Assembly: GCA_937941455.1 (NCBI GenBank)
Contig: CALDHM010000073.1
Location: 1 to 32,914 of the forward strand
Source: an uncultured Pirellulaceae bacterium
Lineage (GTDB): Bacteria; Planctomycetota; Planctomycetia; Pirellulales; Pirellulaceae
Direction: 5' to 3'
DNA length: 32,914 bases
Below the pieces are notes generated by a model. The model was not told the DNA's origin. It made no database searches and saw only the letters and a program-made list of their open reading frames with translations. Each line of letters begins with the position of its first letter. Position 1 is the first letter of the stretch. The position numbers were made by a program, and so were the translations under genes. Below, one piece after another: positions 1 through 8,110 of this stretch.

Positions 1-173
1 ACCGACGCTAGGGCCTCCATCCTGCGGCGGATCCATTCCTTGCGAAAGGAGTAATCCCGGCCCGTTTTCTCGTCTTTTCCAGCCAAAAAGGCCCTGCGTA
101 CGCACCTCTGAATGGCGTGCACGATGCACACCTCCCCAGCACCAGACTGCTCCACTCGCAAAGGTCGTCCCAT
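1..173 (-). CDS. REP-associated (Y1 / IS200-like) transposase, N-terminal part, cut by window edge
   Basis: Reading leftward from an ATG at 171-173 gives 57 codons open to the window edge. The peptide begins MGRPLRVEQSG and contains RCVRRAFL followed by a DEKTGRD..RKEWI segment, which I recognise as the N-terminal pattern of the planctomycete branch of the Y1 (HUH) REP-associated tyrosine transposases. These single-strand-specific enzymes nick and rejoin DNA at REP-like hairpins. The catalytic HUH and Tyr motifs would lie outside the window, so activity cannot be judged. A strong Shine-Dalgarno (AGGAGG on the minus strand, about 181-186) precedes the ATG at good spacing, supporting this start. 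The A-rich tandem repeat at 255-299 and the GGTGGGTGGCAC motif lie directly upstream of it. Confidence 0.7.
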   Translation of the reverse strand, partial: MGRPLRVEQSGAGEVCIVHAIQRCVRRAFLAGKDEKTGRDYSFRKEWIRRRMEALAS

Positions 174-242
174 AGAAAGTCCTCCTGTTCAATCCACCAA
201 TGCTCCCAATCCTAACAAATTACGGAGGGAAGTCAATAAAAA

Positions 243-299
243 GGTGGGTGGCACTTAAAAAGACCTTAAAAAGACTTACTTAAAAAGACTTAAAAAGAA
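243..299. repeat. GGTGGGTGGCAC motif followed by tandem TTAAAAAGA repeats
   Basis: GGTGGGTGGCAC occurs at 243-254 and is followed by four copies of a TTAAAAAGA unit between 255 and 299. The same 12-mer recurs at 32752-32763, also followed by short direct repeats. It lies between the transposase start and the glycosylase gene and may be part of the transposase's upstream or REP region. Confidence 0.6.
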
Positions 300-343
300 A
301 GGGAAATGTAACTCTGGCATGTAGGAACGAAATCGGTATATTC

Positions 344-1315
344 ATGCTCATGAGTTCGGATATCCCCAATGTCTTGATACAACAACTAAGGAGCTGGTCG
401 CAAGCAGGCCTGTCCCATCTACCCAAGGCTCGTTATTCGCAGCCAAGGCCAGGCGACCACTCGATCAGCGAGGTGGCCGCTGGAAACCCGTCACGTTCTG
501 TGGCAACCGAAATCGCCGCTTCATCGTCCACTGGCGTCGCCGCGTCAACTGCAACGGGAGCCCACGCCGTCGACTTCATCTCATCGGCTGAGGACAATTA
601 TGCAGCGGCCGCATCTTCGGCCAACGTCCAGACTCCGCCGACATCGCGGGTTGGCAGCCAAGGACTGCTAGGTGGCTGGCAGATTGGCGTCACAGGTAGT
701 GCGATCGATGTACGCCCATACCCCGTGTCGCTACGAATCGACGAGCGGCAGCACCAATTGGGCCAACTCGCGCTCCAAGTTGCCGGATGTCGGCGGTGCG
801 CGATCCTCTCAGGATGTCGTACCCAAACTGTGTTCGGAGTCGGCAATCCGCAACCGCGGTTAGTCCTTTTTGGCGAAGCTCCCGGAGCGGAGGAAGATCA
901 ACAAGGCGAGCCATTTGTCGGAGCAGCTGGCCAACTGCTGAACAAGATCATCCAAGCCTGCCAAATGCGGCGGGAGGACGTCTACATCATGAACACCGTC
1001 AAATGTCGCCCACCGCAGAATCGCAATCCCAATCCTGATGAAATGGAAAATTGCTGGGAATACGCGGAACGCCAATTCGAAATTTTACAGCCGGAATTCA
1101 TTTGCTGCTTGGGAAAGGTCGCAGCCCAGAGGTTGCTGAAAACCGAGGCCGCGATAAGTCGATTACGCGGCCGTTGGTTCAACTATCGCGGCAGTCGCGT
1201 GATGGTTACGTATCACCCCGCATATCTGCTGCGAACTCCTTCGGCAAAAAAAGCAACATGGGACGACATGAAAATGCTCCTCAAGGAAATGGGTATCGAA
1301 CTCCCGCAAGCGTAG
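344..1315 (+). CDS. Family 4 (Fe-S) uracil-DNA glycosylase with long N-terminal extension
   Basis: Removes uracil from DNA, the first step of base excision repair after cytosine deamination. The catalytic domain is residues about 140-320. The four cluster cysteines of family 4 enzymes are visible as C149 and C152 (CRRC), C221 (KCRPP) and C237. The uracil-binding motif GEAPGAEEDQQG covers 177-188, and the second active-site motif HPAYLLR covers 291-297. Family 4 enzymes are normally about 200 residues; here the first 140 or so residues are a low-complexity Ala/Ser/Thr-rich extension without recognisable domain. The start is uncertain because ATG codons at 344 and 350 both lack a clear Shine-Dalgarno. 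The gene stands alone and is convergent with the porin gene. Confidence 0.93.
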   Translation: MLMSSDIPNVLIQQLRSWSQAGLSHLPKARYSQPRPGDHSISEVAAGNPSRSVATEIAASSSTGVAASTATGAHAVDFISSAEDNYAAAASSANVQTPPTSRVGSQGLLGGWQIGVTGSAIDVRPYPVSLRIDERQHQLGQLALQVAGCRRCAILSGCRTQTVFGVGNPQPRLVLFGEAPGAEEDQQGEPFVGAAGQLLNKIIQACQMRREDVYIMNTVKCRPPQNRNPNPDEMENCWEYAERQFEILQPEFICCLGKVAAQRLLKTEAAISRLRGRWFNYRGSRVMVTYHPAYLLRTPSAKKATWDDMKMLLKEMGIELPQA

Positions 1316-1635
1316 ATCGATTGCCGACAGCCGCGTTTTCCCCGCCGATACATTGCGGGGAGGGTTTCCCGCGCGACTCCGAATTGTCTCGTAAAGGTTC
1401 GCGCCTGGTGGCACTTTCCTGGCAAGATTTTTGCGAATTTACCGTTTCCGCAGCGTCAATTTCATCGTGCCTACTTCGCTCAGGGTTGTGGGCTGAAGAC
1501 GAACCGCGCTGCGATCGTGAATCTTTTTGGCTGTTTCCTCCTCCGAGCGACTGCGGCAGCGCACCCCCCGGGGCAGCACGATAGCAACCACCGGCTACAC
1601 GGCCTTTCTCGACCTCCTCATGCGAGCACAGCTGA
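1316..1635. other. Convergent intergenic gap with one GC hairpin
   Basis: This 320-base gap separates the stops of the glycosylase and porin genes. It holds a 6-bp hairpin (CCCCGC at 1340-1345 with GCGGGG at 1355-1360, 9-base loop). The hairpin lies 25 bases past the glycosylase stop but has no following T-run, so it is at best a weak terminator. I see no convincing gene here. Confidence 0.4.
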
Positions 1636-3327
1636 TTAATATGCCAGCGACCATTGCACGTAATAAAATGCTGCGTTGCCAGCAAAGGGGACACCGGGCG
1701 TCGTCGAGTAGTACTTGCCGGAGAAAAAGTGGGAATAACCCAACTGCGCTTGTTGACGAGCCGTCACGTTGTAGGTTGCCAGCAAGTCCAACTCGTGCCC
1801 GAGTTCTGCACTTCCAGGAGTGTTCCCGGGATTGAAGGGGGTCATCAACAGCGAGTAGGGCGTATCGGATTTCGTCTCCAGGAAGAGGTAGTGATACCAG
1901 ACCAGCAAATTCAACTTCTTGCTCGGTTGCATCGTCAACAACAGGTTGACGTCCTCCAGGTTGCGACGGCCGAACAAGTCCATCAATCCGTTAAAACGGT
2001 GGCCCAATGGAAATTGATGATGATAGCCTTGGCCGGCCCCCAAGTCGTCCCCTCCCGAGGCCCAATCATAGTAAGCCCATAGAACTGGCTTCCAGCCTTG
2101 TTCACTGAGTTTTCGTCCCAGTCCAATCGTCACCGCACCGGCTGCATGGTCTGATCCATCTGTGTTTTCACCCCATTGGTAGGCCCCTTCAAACTCCCAA
2201 AGATGAACCCCTTGACTTGCTTGCCAGCGAGCTCCCAACGTGTTGAACTTGAAATCGTTACTTCCTGAACCGTTGAGGTAGCGGAGCAAGTATAAATCGT
2301 ACGTCCGATCTTTGACGCCCGTATACGACGTGTAAATTCCCATGAACTCTTGATCCCGATCCGGATTATCGAATGCGTTCGGCACGACTCGCACGGGATG
2401 TGTCCAAAAAGCGTTGATGGCGAAATCTTCGGTCTTTCGCATTACGCTGAAACCTTCGAAGGTGCGACGTGTGTTGGCCCAGTCAAGGGGCGAAATCACG
2501 CGCTGCGAACCGTACAGCAGTTGTTGCCGACCCGACCGGACAATCAAGGCATCCTGCGTGTCACCCAGTAGATTGACATCGACGAAGAGATTTTGCATGT
2601 CAAATCGATTCTCTTCGATACCCCGCGGTAGGAAATTCTCGTAGTAGCTAATCGCGTCAATCATCTCACCGAAAACCCGCAAGCGATCCGACAGATGCAG
2701 ATCACCATACAGCCGATTTCGTTGCAAAAGGAAATCGTCGTCGATCCCAGTAAGTCCTAATCCTCGATGATTCCGCTCGGCGTGATAGCGGTACCGAGTT
2801 TCGCCCCCGATATCAAACCATCCCCCTCGCGGCAGGGCCCGCCGCTTTAGGCGGTCCCCCAACCAAAATCCTTGATAACTCGGATCGAGGACATAGGAGA
2901 AGTCATTGTTGAAATACAGCGGTTTGTGGGCCGACGCGATCTTTTTTTCGAGTTCGGCTTGCTGTTTCTTGGCAACTTCGGCGGTTTGCTCGGTGGCTTT
3001 TTTTTCACGTGCACTTTGCTGTGATTCTGTCAAAACGTGCATTGGCATATTCGTTTCGACGGCAGAGTCGTAGCCCCCTGGCAGAGTAGTAACCCGATTT
3101 GGATCGGGAGAGGCAGTCCCGTTGGCCTTGATACTCGGCTGGGGGTCGGCCAAATGCAGTCGCACGCCTGATTGGACAGGGGGCAAAGCCTCTTGCCTGG
3201 CGACGGCGATGTGGTCCCAGACCGGTAGGGCGATTGCCAGCAGCCAACAGAGGACAATCCCACCACATTTAAGCTGACGACGTTGCTCTGACAGGGAGGC
3301 CAACTCCCTCGCGTTTGCGGGATTCAT
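1636..3327 (-). CDS. Alginate-export (AlgE-like) family outer-membrane porin
   Basis: 563 residues from the ATG at 3325-3327. The N-terminus has a signal-like stretch (CGGIVLCWLLAIALPVW) after a basic RRQLK segment, then a low-complexity linker with a Glu/Lys-rich helix, then a long beta-rich domain. Features typical of the Alginate_exp barrel are WFDIGGETRYRYHAERNH, the FLLQRNRLYGDLHLSDRLRVFGEM segment (given here only as FLLQRNRLYGDL), the SGRQQLLYGSQRVISPLDW motif, and an aromatic C-terminus (YYVQWSLAY). An in-frame ATG at 3454-3456 would add 43 residues, but it has no ribosome site and would put the promoter-like repeat at 3348-3370 inside the gene, so I prefer 3327; GGAAAG lies upstream of it. 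Because it is divergent from nap, it could pass nitrate or other anions, but that is inference from position only. Confidence 0.8.
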   Translation of the reverse strand: MNPANARELASLSEQRRQLKCGGIVLCWLLAIALPVWDHIAVARQEALPPVQSGVRLHLADPQPSIKANGTASPDPNRVTTLPGGYDSAVETNMPMHVLTESQQSAREKKATEQTAEVAKKQQAELEKKIASAHKPLYFNNDFSYVLDPSYQGFWLGDRLKRRALPRGGWFDIGGETRYRYHAERNHRGLGLTGIDDDFLLQRNRLYGDLHLSDRLRVFGEMIDAISYYENFLPRGIEENRFDMQNLFVDVNLLGDTQDALIVRSGRQQLLYGSQRVISPLDWANTRRTFEGFSVMRKTEDFAINAFWTHPVRVVPNAFDNPDRDQEFMGIYTSYTGVKDRTYDLYLLRYLNGSGSNDFKFNTLGARWQASQGVHLWEFEGAYQWGENTDGSDHAAGAVTIGLGRKLSEQGWKPVLWAYYDWASGGDDLGAGQGYHHQFPLGHRFNGLMDLFGRRNLEDVNLLLTMQPSKKLNLLVWYHYLFLETKSDTPYSLLMTPFNPGNTPGSAELGHELDLLATYNVTARQQAQLGYSHFFSGKYYSTTPGVPFAGNAAFYYVQWSLAY

Positions 3328-3347
3328 CGAAAAAACTTCGCTTTCCG

Positions 3348-3370
3348 AATTGTAGACATTTTGGTCTTGT
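3348..3370 (-). promoter_or_regulatory. Rrf2-type operator / -10 element in front of the porin gene
   Basis: On the minus strand this reads ACAAGACCAAAATGTCTACAAT. It shares the 11-mer ATGTCTACAAT, and the AGAC half at the same distance, with the palindrome before the Rrf2 gene at 10678-10697 (16 of 22 positions equal). TACAAT can serve as a -10 box, about 21 bases before the preferred porin start at 3327. The core is AGAC-N6-GTCT. That a regulator binds here is inference. Confidence 0.55.
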
Positions 3371-3550
3371 TTTAGAATGGTTCGGTAGGAGTTCTCCAAA
3401 AAATCAACATATCCTGCGATTTCATTACAAATTGCCTGATCCGCAAATTTTGCCACAGCGTTGGTTCACAGCACTTTGGCAACCCACAAATCGCTGGTTG
3501 ATGAAATGGAGACCAGACAATTCACGTTAATCACATCCTCGTGAGCCCGT

Positions 3551-3573
3551 GTTGACGCATGGGGATGCGTAAC
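3551..3573. promoter_or_regulatory. Inverted repeat upstream of napD
   Basis: ACGCAT (3555-3560) and ATGCGT (3565-3570) flank GGGG, and the symmetry extends outwards as GTT/AAC with one extra base on the left. It lies about 40 bases before the napD start, so it could be an operator or a 5'-leader hairpin. It does not resemble the Rrf2-type site. Confidence 0.4.
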
Positions 3574-3610
3574 GTGCGGTCGTTCCATTGGCCGGGGAGG
3601 GAGAGCAGGA

Positions 3611-3856
3611 ATGATCTCAAGTTTGTTGGTGCAATTTTCGCCGCATGCTGATCAAGCGTCTGTCTTGCAGATGCTGGCGGATCACCCGCAAATCGATGTC
3701 GGTACGCAGGTTCCTTCTGGCACTTTACCTGTTGTTATCGAGGCAGAGCATCGCGGCGAGCTGAATGGCCTGCATGATTGGATCGCGAGTTTGCCCGGAG
3801 TCGCTGCCGTCGAGGTGGTGATGGTTTATTTTGATTCGCAGAATGCGACGCAATGA
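3611..3856 (+). CDS. napD: NapD-like chaperone for periplasmic nitrate reductase
   Basis: An 81-residue cytoplasmic protein of the NapD family. NapD binds the twin-arginine signal peptide of NapA and delays its export until the molybdenum cofactor is loaded. The sequence shows the ferredoxin-like fold pattern expected of NapD: strand ISSLLVQF, helix ASVLQMLADH, strand, helix LNGLHDWIASLPGV, then strand AAVEVVMVYFD. The length matches the family (about 80-90). A purine-rich ribosome site (GGGAGGGAGAGCAGGA) precedes the ATG. It is followed after 9 bases by napA, and this pairing makes the assignment firm despite low sequence conservation in the family. Confidence 0.85.
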   Translation: MISSLLVQFSPHADQASVLQMLADHPQIDVGTQVPSGTLPVVIEAEHRGELNGLHDWIASLPGVAAVEVVMVYFDSQNATQ

Positions 3857-3865
3857 GGTGCGTTT

Positions 3866-6316
3866 ATGACGACAGCATGTTCGGATAGAAGGATTCCCGA
3901 CAATTCCACGTTGGCGCGGCGACAGTTTATCAAGGCCTCCGCGATGGCCATGGCCACCACCATGGCTGCCGGGAAGGCAACCGGGGCGTTACCGATCTTA
4001 CCCGCCGCTACGGTGGTGAGCGAGACGTCCCTGGACGTGGTGTGGAACAAAGCTCCCTGTCGCTTCTGTGGCACCGGTTGTCATGTGCAGGTAGGTGTCC
4101 AGAACGGTCGTGTTGTGGCCATTGCCGGGGATCGCGATGCCGAGGTGAATAAAGGCTTGCTGTGCGTGAAGGGGTATCATGTCGGCGGCATCTTGTATGG
4201 ACAGGATCGCCTGACCCATCCGCTTCTCAAAGTTGGAGATCATTATCGCAAAATCACCTGGGACGAAGCCATCGACGTCATTGCCGATCGCATTATGGCG
4301 GCACCCTCACGATTCGCTTTTTATGGCTCCGGCCAGTGGACGATTCCCGAAGGTTACGCTGCGCAAAAGTTTATGAAGGGGGGCTTGGGCAACAATCATA
4401 TCGACCCCAACGCGCGATTGTGTATGGCATCGGCCGTCACCGGATTTCTGGCGACCTACGGCGTCGACGAGCCAGCCGGCTGCTACGATGATCTGGACCA
4501 TTGCGATGTCTTGATCATGTGGGGCAACAATCCGGCCGAAATGCACCCCGTGCTCTTTTCTCGCGTCACCGATCGGCGGCTGCGCGGCGAGCAGGTACTC
4601 ATGATCGACATCGGTACGCGGCGTACGCGGACGACCGAAAAATGCCAACATTACCTGGAGATGAAGGGGCATGGCGATTTAGCGATCGCCAATGGGATCG
4701 CCCATCAATTGATCAAGAACAAAACGTACAACCGGCAATTCGTCGAAAAGTATTGCAATTTCAAGGCCCCAGACGATGCCAACCCTAATTTGCACGGCCG
4801 AACCATCACCTTCGAAGAGTATCAAAAACTACTGGAGCCCTACACGCCTGAGTACGTTCAGCAGGTAGCGGGAGTCCATGCGGAACAAATCGTGATGCTC
4901 GGTGAACTCTTCGGTAATCCGAATTTGCGGATTACTTCGCTCTGGTGCATGGGCATGAACCAGCATACGCGCGGCACGGCAATCAATAATTTGGTGCATG
5001 GGATTCATCTGCTCAGTGGTCATTTTGGTCGCCCGGGAGATGCCCCCACCAGTTTGACGGGCCAGCCCTCGGCATGCGGCACCGTGCGCGAGGTCGGCAC
5101 CTTAGCGCATGGTTTGCCCGGCGGCCTCGTCGTGAGCAACCCGCAGCACCGCGCCGAGGCAGAACGGATTTGGAATTTGCCCGCCGGGCGGATCAATCCT
5201 AATCCAGGCTATCACACAGTTCTGATGTGGGAGAAGTTTTGCACGCCCAGCGATCAAGGAGGAGATATCGACACGATCTGGGTGCAAGTCACGAACCCGG
5301 GACAATCGCTCCCGAATCTCAACAAACTGTTCCGCCCCAAAGCGGATCTCAAAGAAAAATTTTTGATCGTCAGCGAGGTCTATCCAACGGCCACCACCCA
5401 GCTGGCCGACCTGATCTTACCTTCGGCGATGTGGGTAGAAAAAAATGGAATGTTCGGTAACTCCGAGCGGCGCACTCAACAATGGTTCAAGATGGTTGAA
5501 CCAGCCGGAGAGGCGCGCGACGATTGTTGGCAGACCATTGCCGTCGCCCGCCGCCTTTTCGATCGTGGGCTCGATGGTATGAAAGATCGAGATGGTCGAT
5601 TCATTTTCGACGTCCGCGACCAAGACGGGAACGTAGTTGCCGTGTGGGACTGGGAACATTATTACAACGTCAACGTGGATGAGTTCCTATTCAACGAATA
5701 TCGGGCCTTCTCCCGATTCAAGCATAAAGATCTGGCCCCTTACGCTGAATACGTCAAAGCCCGCGGCCTACGTTGGCCGGTACTCGAGGTCGATGGCCAT
5801 TGGCGCGAAACGAAATTCCGCTTCGTCGAAGGTGCTGATCCGTACGTTGCCACCGGCAAAGGAATTCAGTTCTACCATTCGTCCACCAACGATGATCGCG
5901 CTCAGATCTGGTTTCATCCCTGGGAGCCGCCGGCGGAAACGCCTTGTGACGAATTCCCCTTGTACCTGACCACAGGTCGCGTACTCGAGCATTGGCACAC
6001 GGGCACGATGACGCGGCGAATTCCCCAGTTGAGTCGAGCCATGCCGGGCGCCTATTTGGAGATCCATCCCGAGGATGCCCGCCAGGCCGGCATCTCCAGC
6101 GGCGATATGGTCGACGTCGAATCGCGCCGCGGCACGATTCGCCTACCGGCTTGGATCAGTGGCCGCGGCTATCCACCACAAGGAACCGTATTCGTTCCGT
6201 TTTTTGATGAGATGCATCTGATCAACGATCTGACATTGGATGCACACGATCCCTTCTCGAAGGAACCGGATTACAAGAAGAGTGCCGTCCGCATCAAAAA
6301 AGCGTCAGGACAATGA
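3866..6316 (+). CDS. napA: Periplasmic nitrate reductase, catalytic molybdoprotein NapA
   Basis: 816 residues. Reduces nitrate to nitrite in the periplasm using a bis-MGD molybdenum cofactor and one [4Fe-4S] cluster. A twin-arginine signal is visible at residues 18-23 (RRQFIK) followed by an Ala-rich segment. The cluster ligands are C65, C68, C72 and C100, and K102 lies between cluster and cofactor (CVKGY). The molybdenum-ligand cysteine is C186 in NARLCMASAV, so this enzyme uses Cys, not Sec. GMNQHTRGT and TGRVLEHWHTGTMTRR are cofactor-binding segments, the latter typical of NapA. Length is close to known NapA (about 830). Its stop is one base from the ATG of the downstream cytochrome, so they are co-transcribed. 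No NapC, NapG or NapH gene is in the operon. Confidence 0.97.
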   Translation: MTTACSDRRIPDNSTLARRQFIKASAMAMATTMAAGKATGALPILPAATVVSETSLDVVWNKAPCRFCGTGCHVQVGVQNGRVVAIAGDRDAEVNKGLLCVKGYHVGGILYGQDRLTHPLLKVGDHYRKITWDEAIDVIADRIMAAPSRFAFYGSGQWTIPEGYAAQKFMKGGLGNNHIDPNARLCMASAVTGFLATYGVDEPAGCYDDLDHCDVLIMWGNNPAEMHPVLFSRVTDRRLRGEQVLMIDIGTRRTRTTEKCQHYLEMKGHGDLAIANGIAHQLIKNKTYNRQFVEKYCNFKAPDDANPNLHGRTITFEEYQKLLEPYTPEYVQQVAGVHAEQIVMLGELFGNPNLRITSLWCMGMNQHTRGTAINNLVHGIHLLSGHFGRPGDAPTSLTGQPSACGTVREVGTLAHGLPGGLVVSNPQHRAEAERIWNLPAGRINPNPGYHTVLMWEKFCTPSDQGGDIDTIWVQVTNPGQSLPNLNKLFRPKADLKEKFLIVSEVYPTATTQLADLILPSAMWVEKNGMFGNSERRTQQWFKMVEPAGEARDDCWQTIAVARRLFDRGLDGMKDRDGRFIFDVRDQDGNVVAVWDWEHYYNVNVDEFLFNEYRAFSRFKHKDLAPYAEYVKARGLRWPVLEVDGHWRETKFRFVEGADPYVATGKGIQFYHSSTNDDRAQIWFHPWEPPAETPCDEFPLYLTTGRVLEHWHTGTMTRRIPQLSRAMPGAYLEIHPEDARQAGISSGDMVDVESRRGTIRLPAWISGRGYPPQGTVFVPFFDEMHLINDLTLDAHDPFSKEPDYKKSAVRIKKASGQ

Positions 6317-6317
6317 T

Positions 6318-7148
6318 ATGCGTCGTGTTTGGGAGAACTATCGAGTAGGCTTGCTCGCCGCCGTGATGGTGATTTCGGCGACGGTGGTCGGCTACTTCAC
6401 TGGTTTGCAAGCGCCGATGAGCCGCGGCCAGCTCTACGATTCATATTCGAATCATTCGGTCGAACCTCCGGAAGCCGATTCCCTTGACGCGACGGCTGCG
6501 ATTGTGCCGGCCACGAGTTATCGGGAACTAGCAGACGTGTTGCGAGCGCGTTCCTCGGTGAAGCCGAGGACACTCGAGGAGCTGCTCCCGCCCCCGAGGA
6601 TACCCCAACCCGATTCGCCGCAGACCGATCTACCTCCAATCACAATGTCCGATAAAACCTTTGCCTTGAGCATGCGGGCGATAAATCGCGCCTTCAATGG
6701 TGCTCCCCCCACAATACCGCACCCGATTGACCAATTATCGGATCAAACGTGCCTGGCGTGTCACGGCACTGGTTTTCAAATGTCGTCGTTACGCGTCTCG
6801 AAAATGTCTCATCAGATGCTGCAGAATTGCACTCAATGCCATGTCGAGCAACAGCCACGGCATCTCCCGGCCACGGAATTTCGTGCGTCGACGTTCGTCG
6901 GTCTACCCGCTCCGCTGGAAGGCCCCAGGGCCTATCCCGGAGCGCCGCCTCAAATCCCTCACACGACATGGATGCGGATCGATTGCACGAGTTGCCACGG
7001 TCCGAGCAGTTGGCGGGGTTTACAAACCACCCACCCCTGCCGCGAAAATTGTTTACAGTGCCACACACCTGCGGCCGCGATGGAGCAAGTCAAAATCGAC
7101 CCGCAACCCAGATTTCTCGAACCGCCAAACATCGTCGGTGACCAATGA
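6318..7148 (+). CDS. napB: NapB-like membrane-anchored cytochrome c with two NapB-type modules (four hemes)
   Basis: 276 residues from the ATG at 6318, one base after the napA stop; an earlier in-frame ATG at 6240 lies inside napA and is rejected. A single N-terminal hydrophobic segment (residues 10-30) could be an uncleaved anchor or signal. A Pro-rich linker (about 45-110) follows. There are four CxxCH heme sites: C145-H149, C171-H175, C223-H227 and C245-H249. Ordinary NapB has two, preceded by a PPxIPH segment. Here that segment occurs twice (APPTIPH at 129-135 and APPQIPH at 209-215), each followed by two heme motifs, so the protein looks like a tandem duplication of the NapB module. It presumably passes electrons to NapA. 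Confidence 0.88.
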   Translation: MRRVWENYRVGLLAAVMVISATVVGYFTGLQAPMSRGQLYDSYSNHSVEPPEADSLDATAAIVPATSYRELADVLRARSSVKPRTLEELLPPPRIPQPDSPQTDLPPITMSDKTFALSMRAINRAFNGAPPTIPHPIDQLSDQTCLACHGTGFQMSSLRVSKMSHQMLQNCTQCHVEQQPRHLPATEFRASTFVGLPAPLEGPRAYPGAPPQIPHTTWMRIDCTSCHGPSSWRGLQTTHPCRENCLQCHTPAAAMEQVKIDPQPRFLEPPNIVGDQ

Positions 7149-7666
7149 ACCGCAAATCACCTGAGTTAAGTCAAGCAAACAGCTCTGAACCTAAAATCTC
7201 CCGCCGCGATTGGTTTCGCCTGAGACGCGGCACAACCGCAGCCGACTGCCTACAAGTAGATAACACGGCCGATCGCGGTCAGCCGCGGCAACTGATGGCT
7301 CCCGGACAACCAATTTCACAACCGACCAACTACGGCGAGATCGATCTGGCTCAATTGCCGCCCCTGAGAGAGGCAGAACTCGATGGCGAACAACTTGTGC
7401 AGTTGTTCGAAGATCTCCGCGAGTTTGCTCACCGGATCAGCGTCCATTACCGCGGATTGTCCTCCGGCGTAGACCAAGGCTTGGTCGATGCAGCGACTCA
7501 ACTGATAGCCGTGCGAACCGAATTATTCTCAGGTCGATTGTCGCGAGTGCAGATTCGTTATGCCTGGGATGGAGCTTGGTGGATCGATACTCTCGAATCG
7601 CGCGACGGACGATTTCGGTTAGTGCGAATCTGTCACAAGATCCCAAACATGGCCGGTTCGCCGTGA
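7145..7666 (+). CDS. Protein of unknown function, last gene translationally coupled to nap
   Basis: 173 residues; its ATG overlaps the stop of the NapB-like gene by four bases (ATGA), so it is very likely a real member of the nap operon. I do not recognise a family. Near the N-terminus is SRRDWFRLRRG (residues 19-29), which resembles the basic start of NapF-type maturation proteins or a twin-arginine motif. No hydrophobic stretch follows, so export by Tat is doubtful. No ferredoxin cysteines are present, so it is not NapF. The middle (about 65-130) looks helical and acidic, and the C-terminus (RYAWDGAWWIDTLE, residues 136-149) beta-rich. A cytoplasmic assembly role for Nap is a guess from position only. 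Confidence 0.75.
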   Translation: MNRKSPELSQANSSEPKISRRDWFRLRRGTTAADCLQVDNTADRGQPRQLMAPGQPISQPTNYGEIDLAQLPPLREAELDGEQLVQLFEDLREFAHRISVHYRGLSSGVDQGLVDAATQLIAVRTELFSGRLSRVQIRYAWDGAWWIDTLESRDGRFRLVRICHKIPNMAGSP

Positions 7667-7721
7667 TCCACAACTGACAGACAGTAAGAGCTTTTGGTTT
7701 CCTGATTCGTCAGGGATGAAC

Positions 7722-8057
7722 ATGGCCAAATCAACAGTGCTGGTAGACGTCGCTGAATCCAGTCCCACAGCATTCTCGAAGAGTGTGCTGCATGCCGATT
7801 CTTCGATCAAACTGGTTCGACTGCAGCTACCGGCCGGCAAACAAATTCCCGCTCATCATGCTCCGGGTGATCTCACCGTGCTGTGCCTGGAGGGAGAGGT
7901 TCGATTCGAAGTGGGGCAAGAGCCATATACTCTGACGGCTGGCAAGTTGATCTACGTTCCCGATAAGCGAACTCACGCGCTAACTGCCGTCACAGACGCA
8001 CGGCTGTTGGTCACGATCATCGCCGAACGGGACGCTGCCGCAGTCGATTCGGTATGA
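7722..8057 (+). CDS. Small single-domain cupin protein
   Basis: 111 residues from the ATG at 7722, which has AGGG at proper spacing; the ATG at 7716 is too close to that site. The sequence has one cupin barrel. Motif 1 is around residues 45-65 (PAHHAPGDLTVLCLEGEV) with two adjacent His and a following Glu as possible metal ligands. Motif 2 contains YVPDKRTHAL with a further His. Such proteins bind metals or small molecules, and the substrate cannot be told from sequence. It lies 55 bases after the nap operon's last stop in the same direction, and convergent with nrfA, so it may be part of the nap transcript. Confidence 0.85.
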   Translation: MAKSTVLVDVAESSPTAFSKSVLHADSSIKLVRLQLPAGKQIPAHHAPGDLTVLCLEGEVRFEVGQEPYTLTAGKLIYVPDKRTHALTAVTDARLLVTIIAERDAAAVDSV

Positions 8058-8110
8058 GCTCGCGATCGCGGCATGAAGCTCAACGATGGCCTGATCTGGT
8101 GGTGCGGAAC

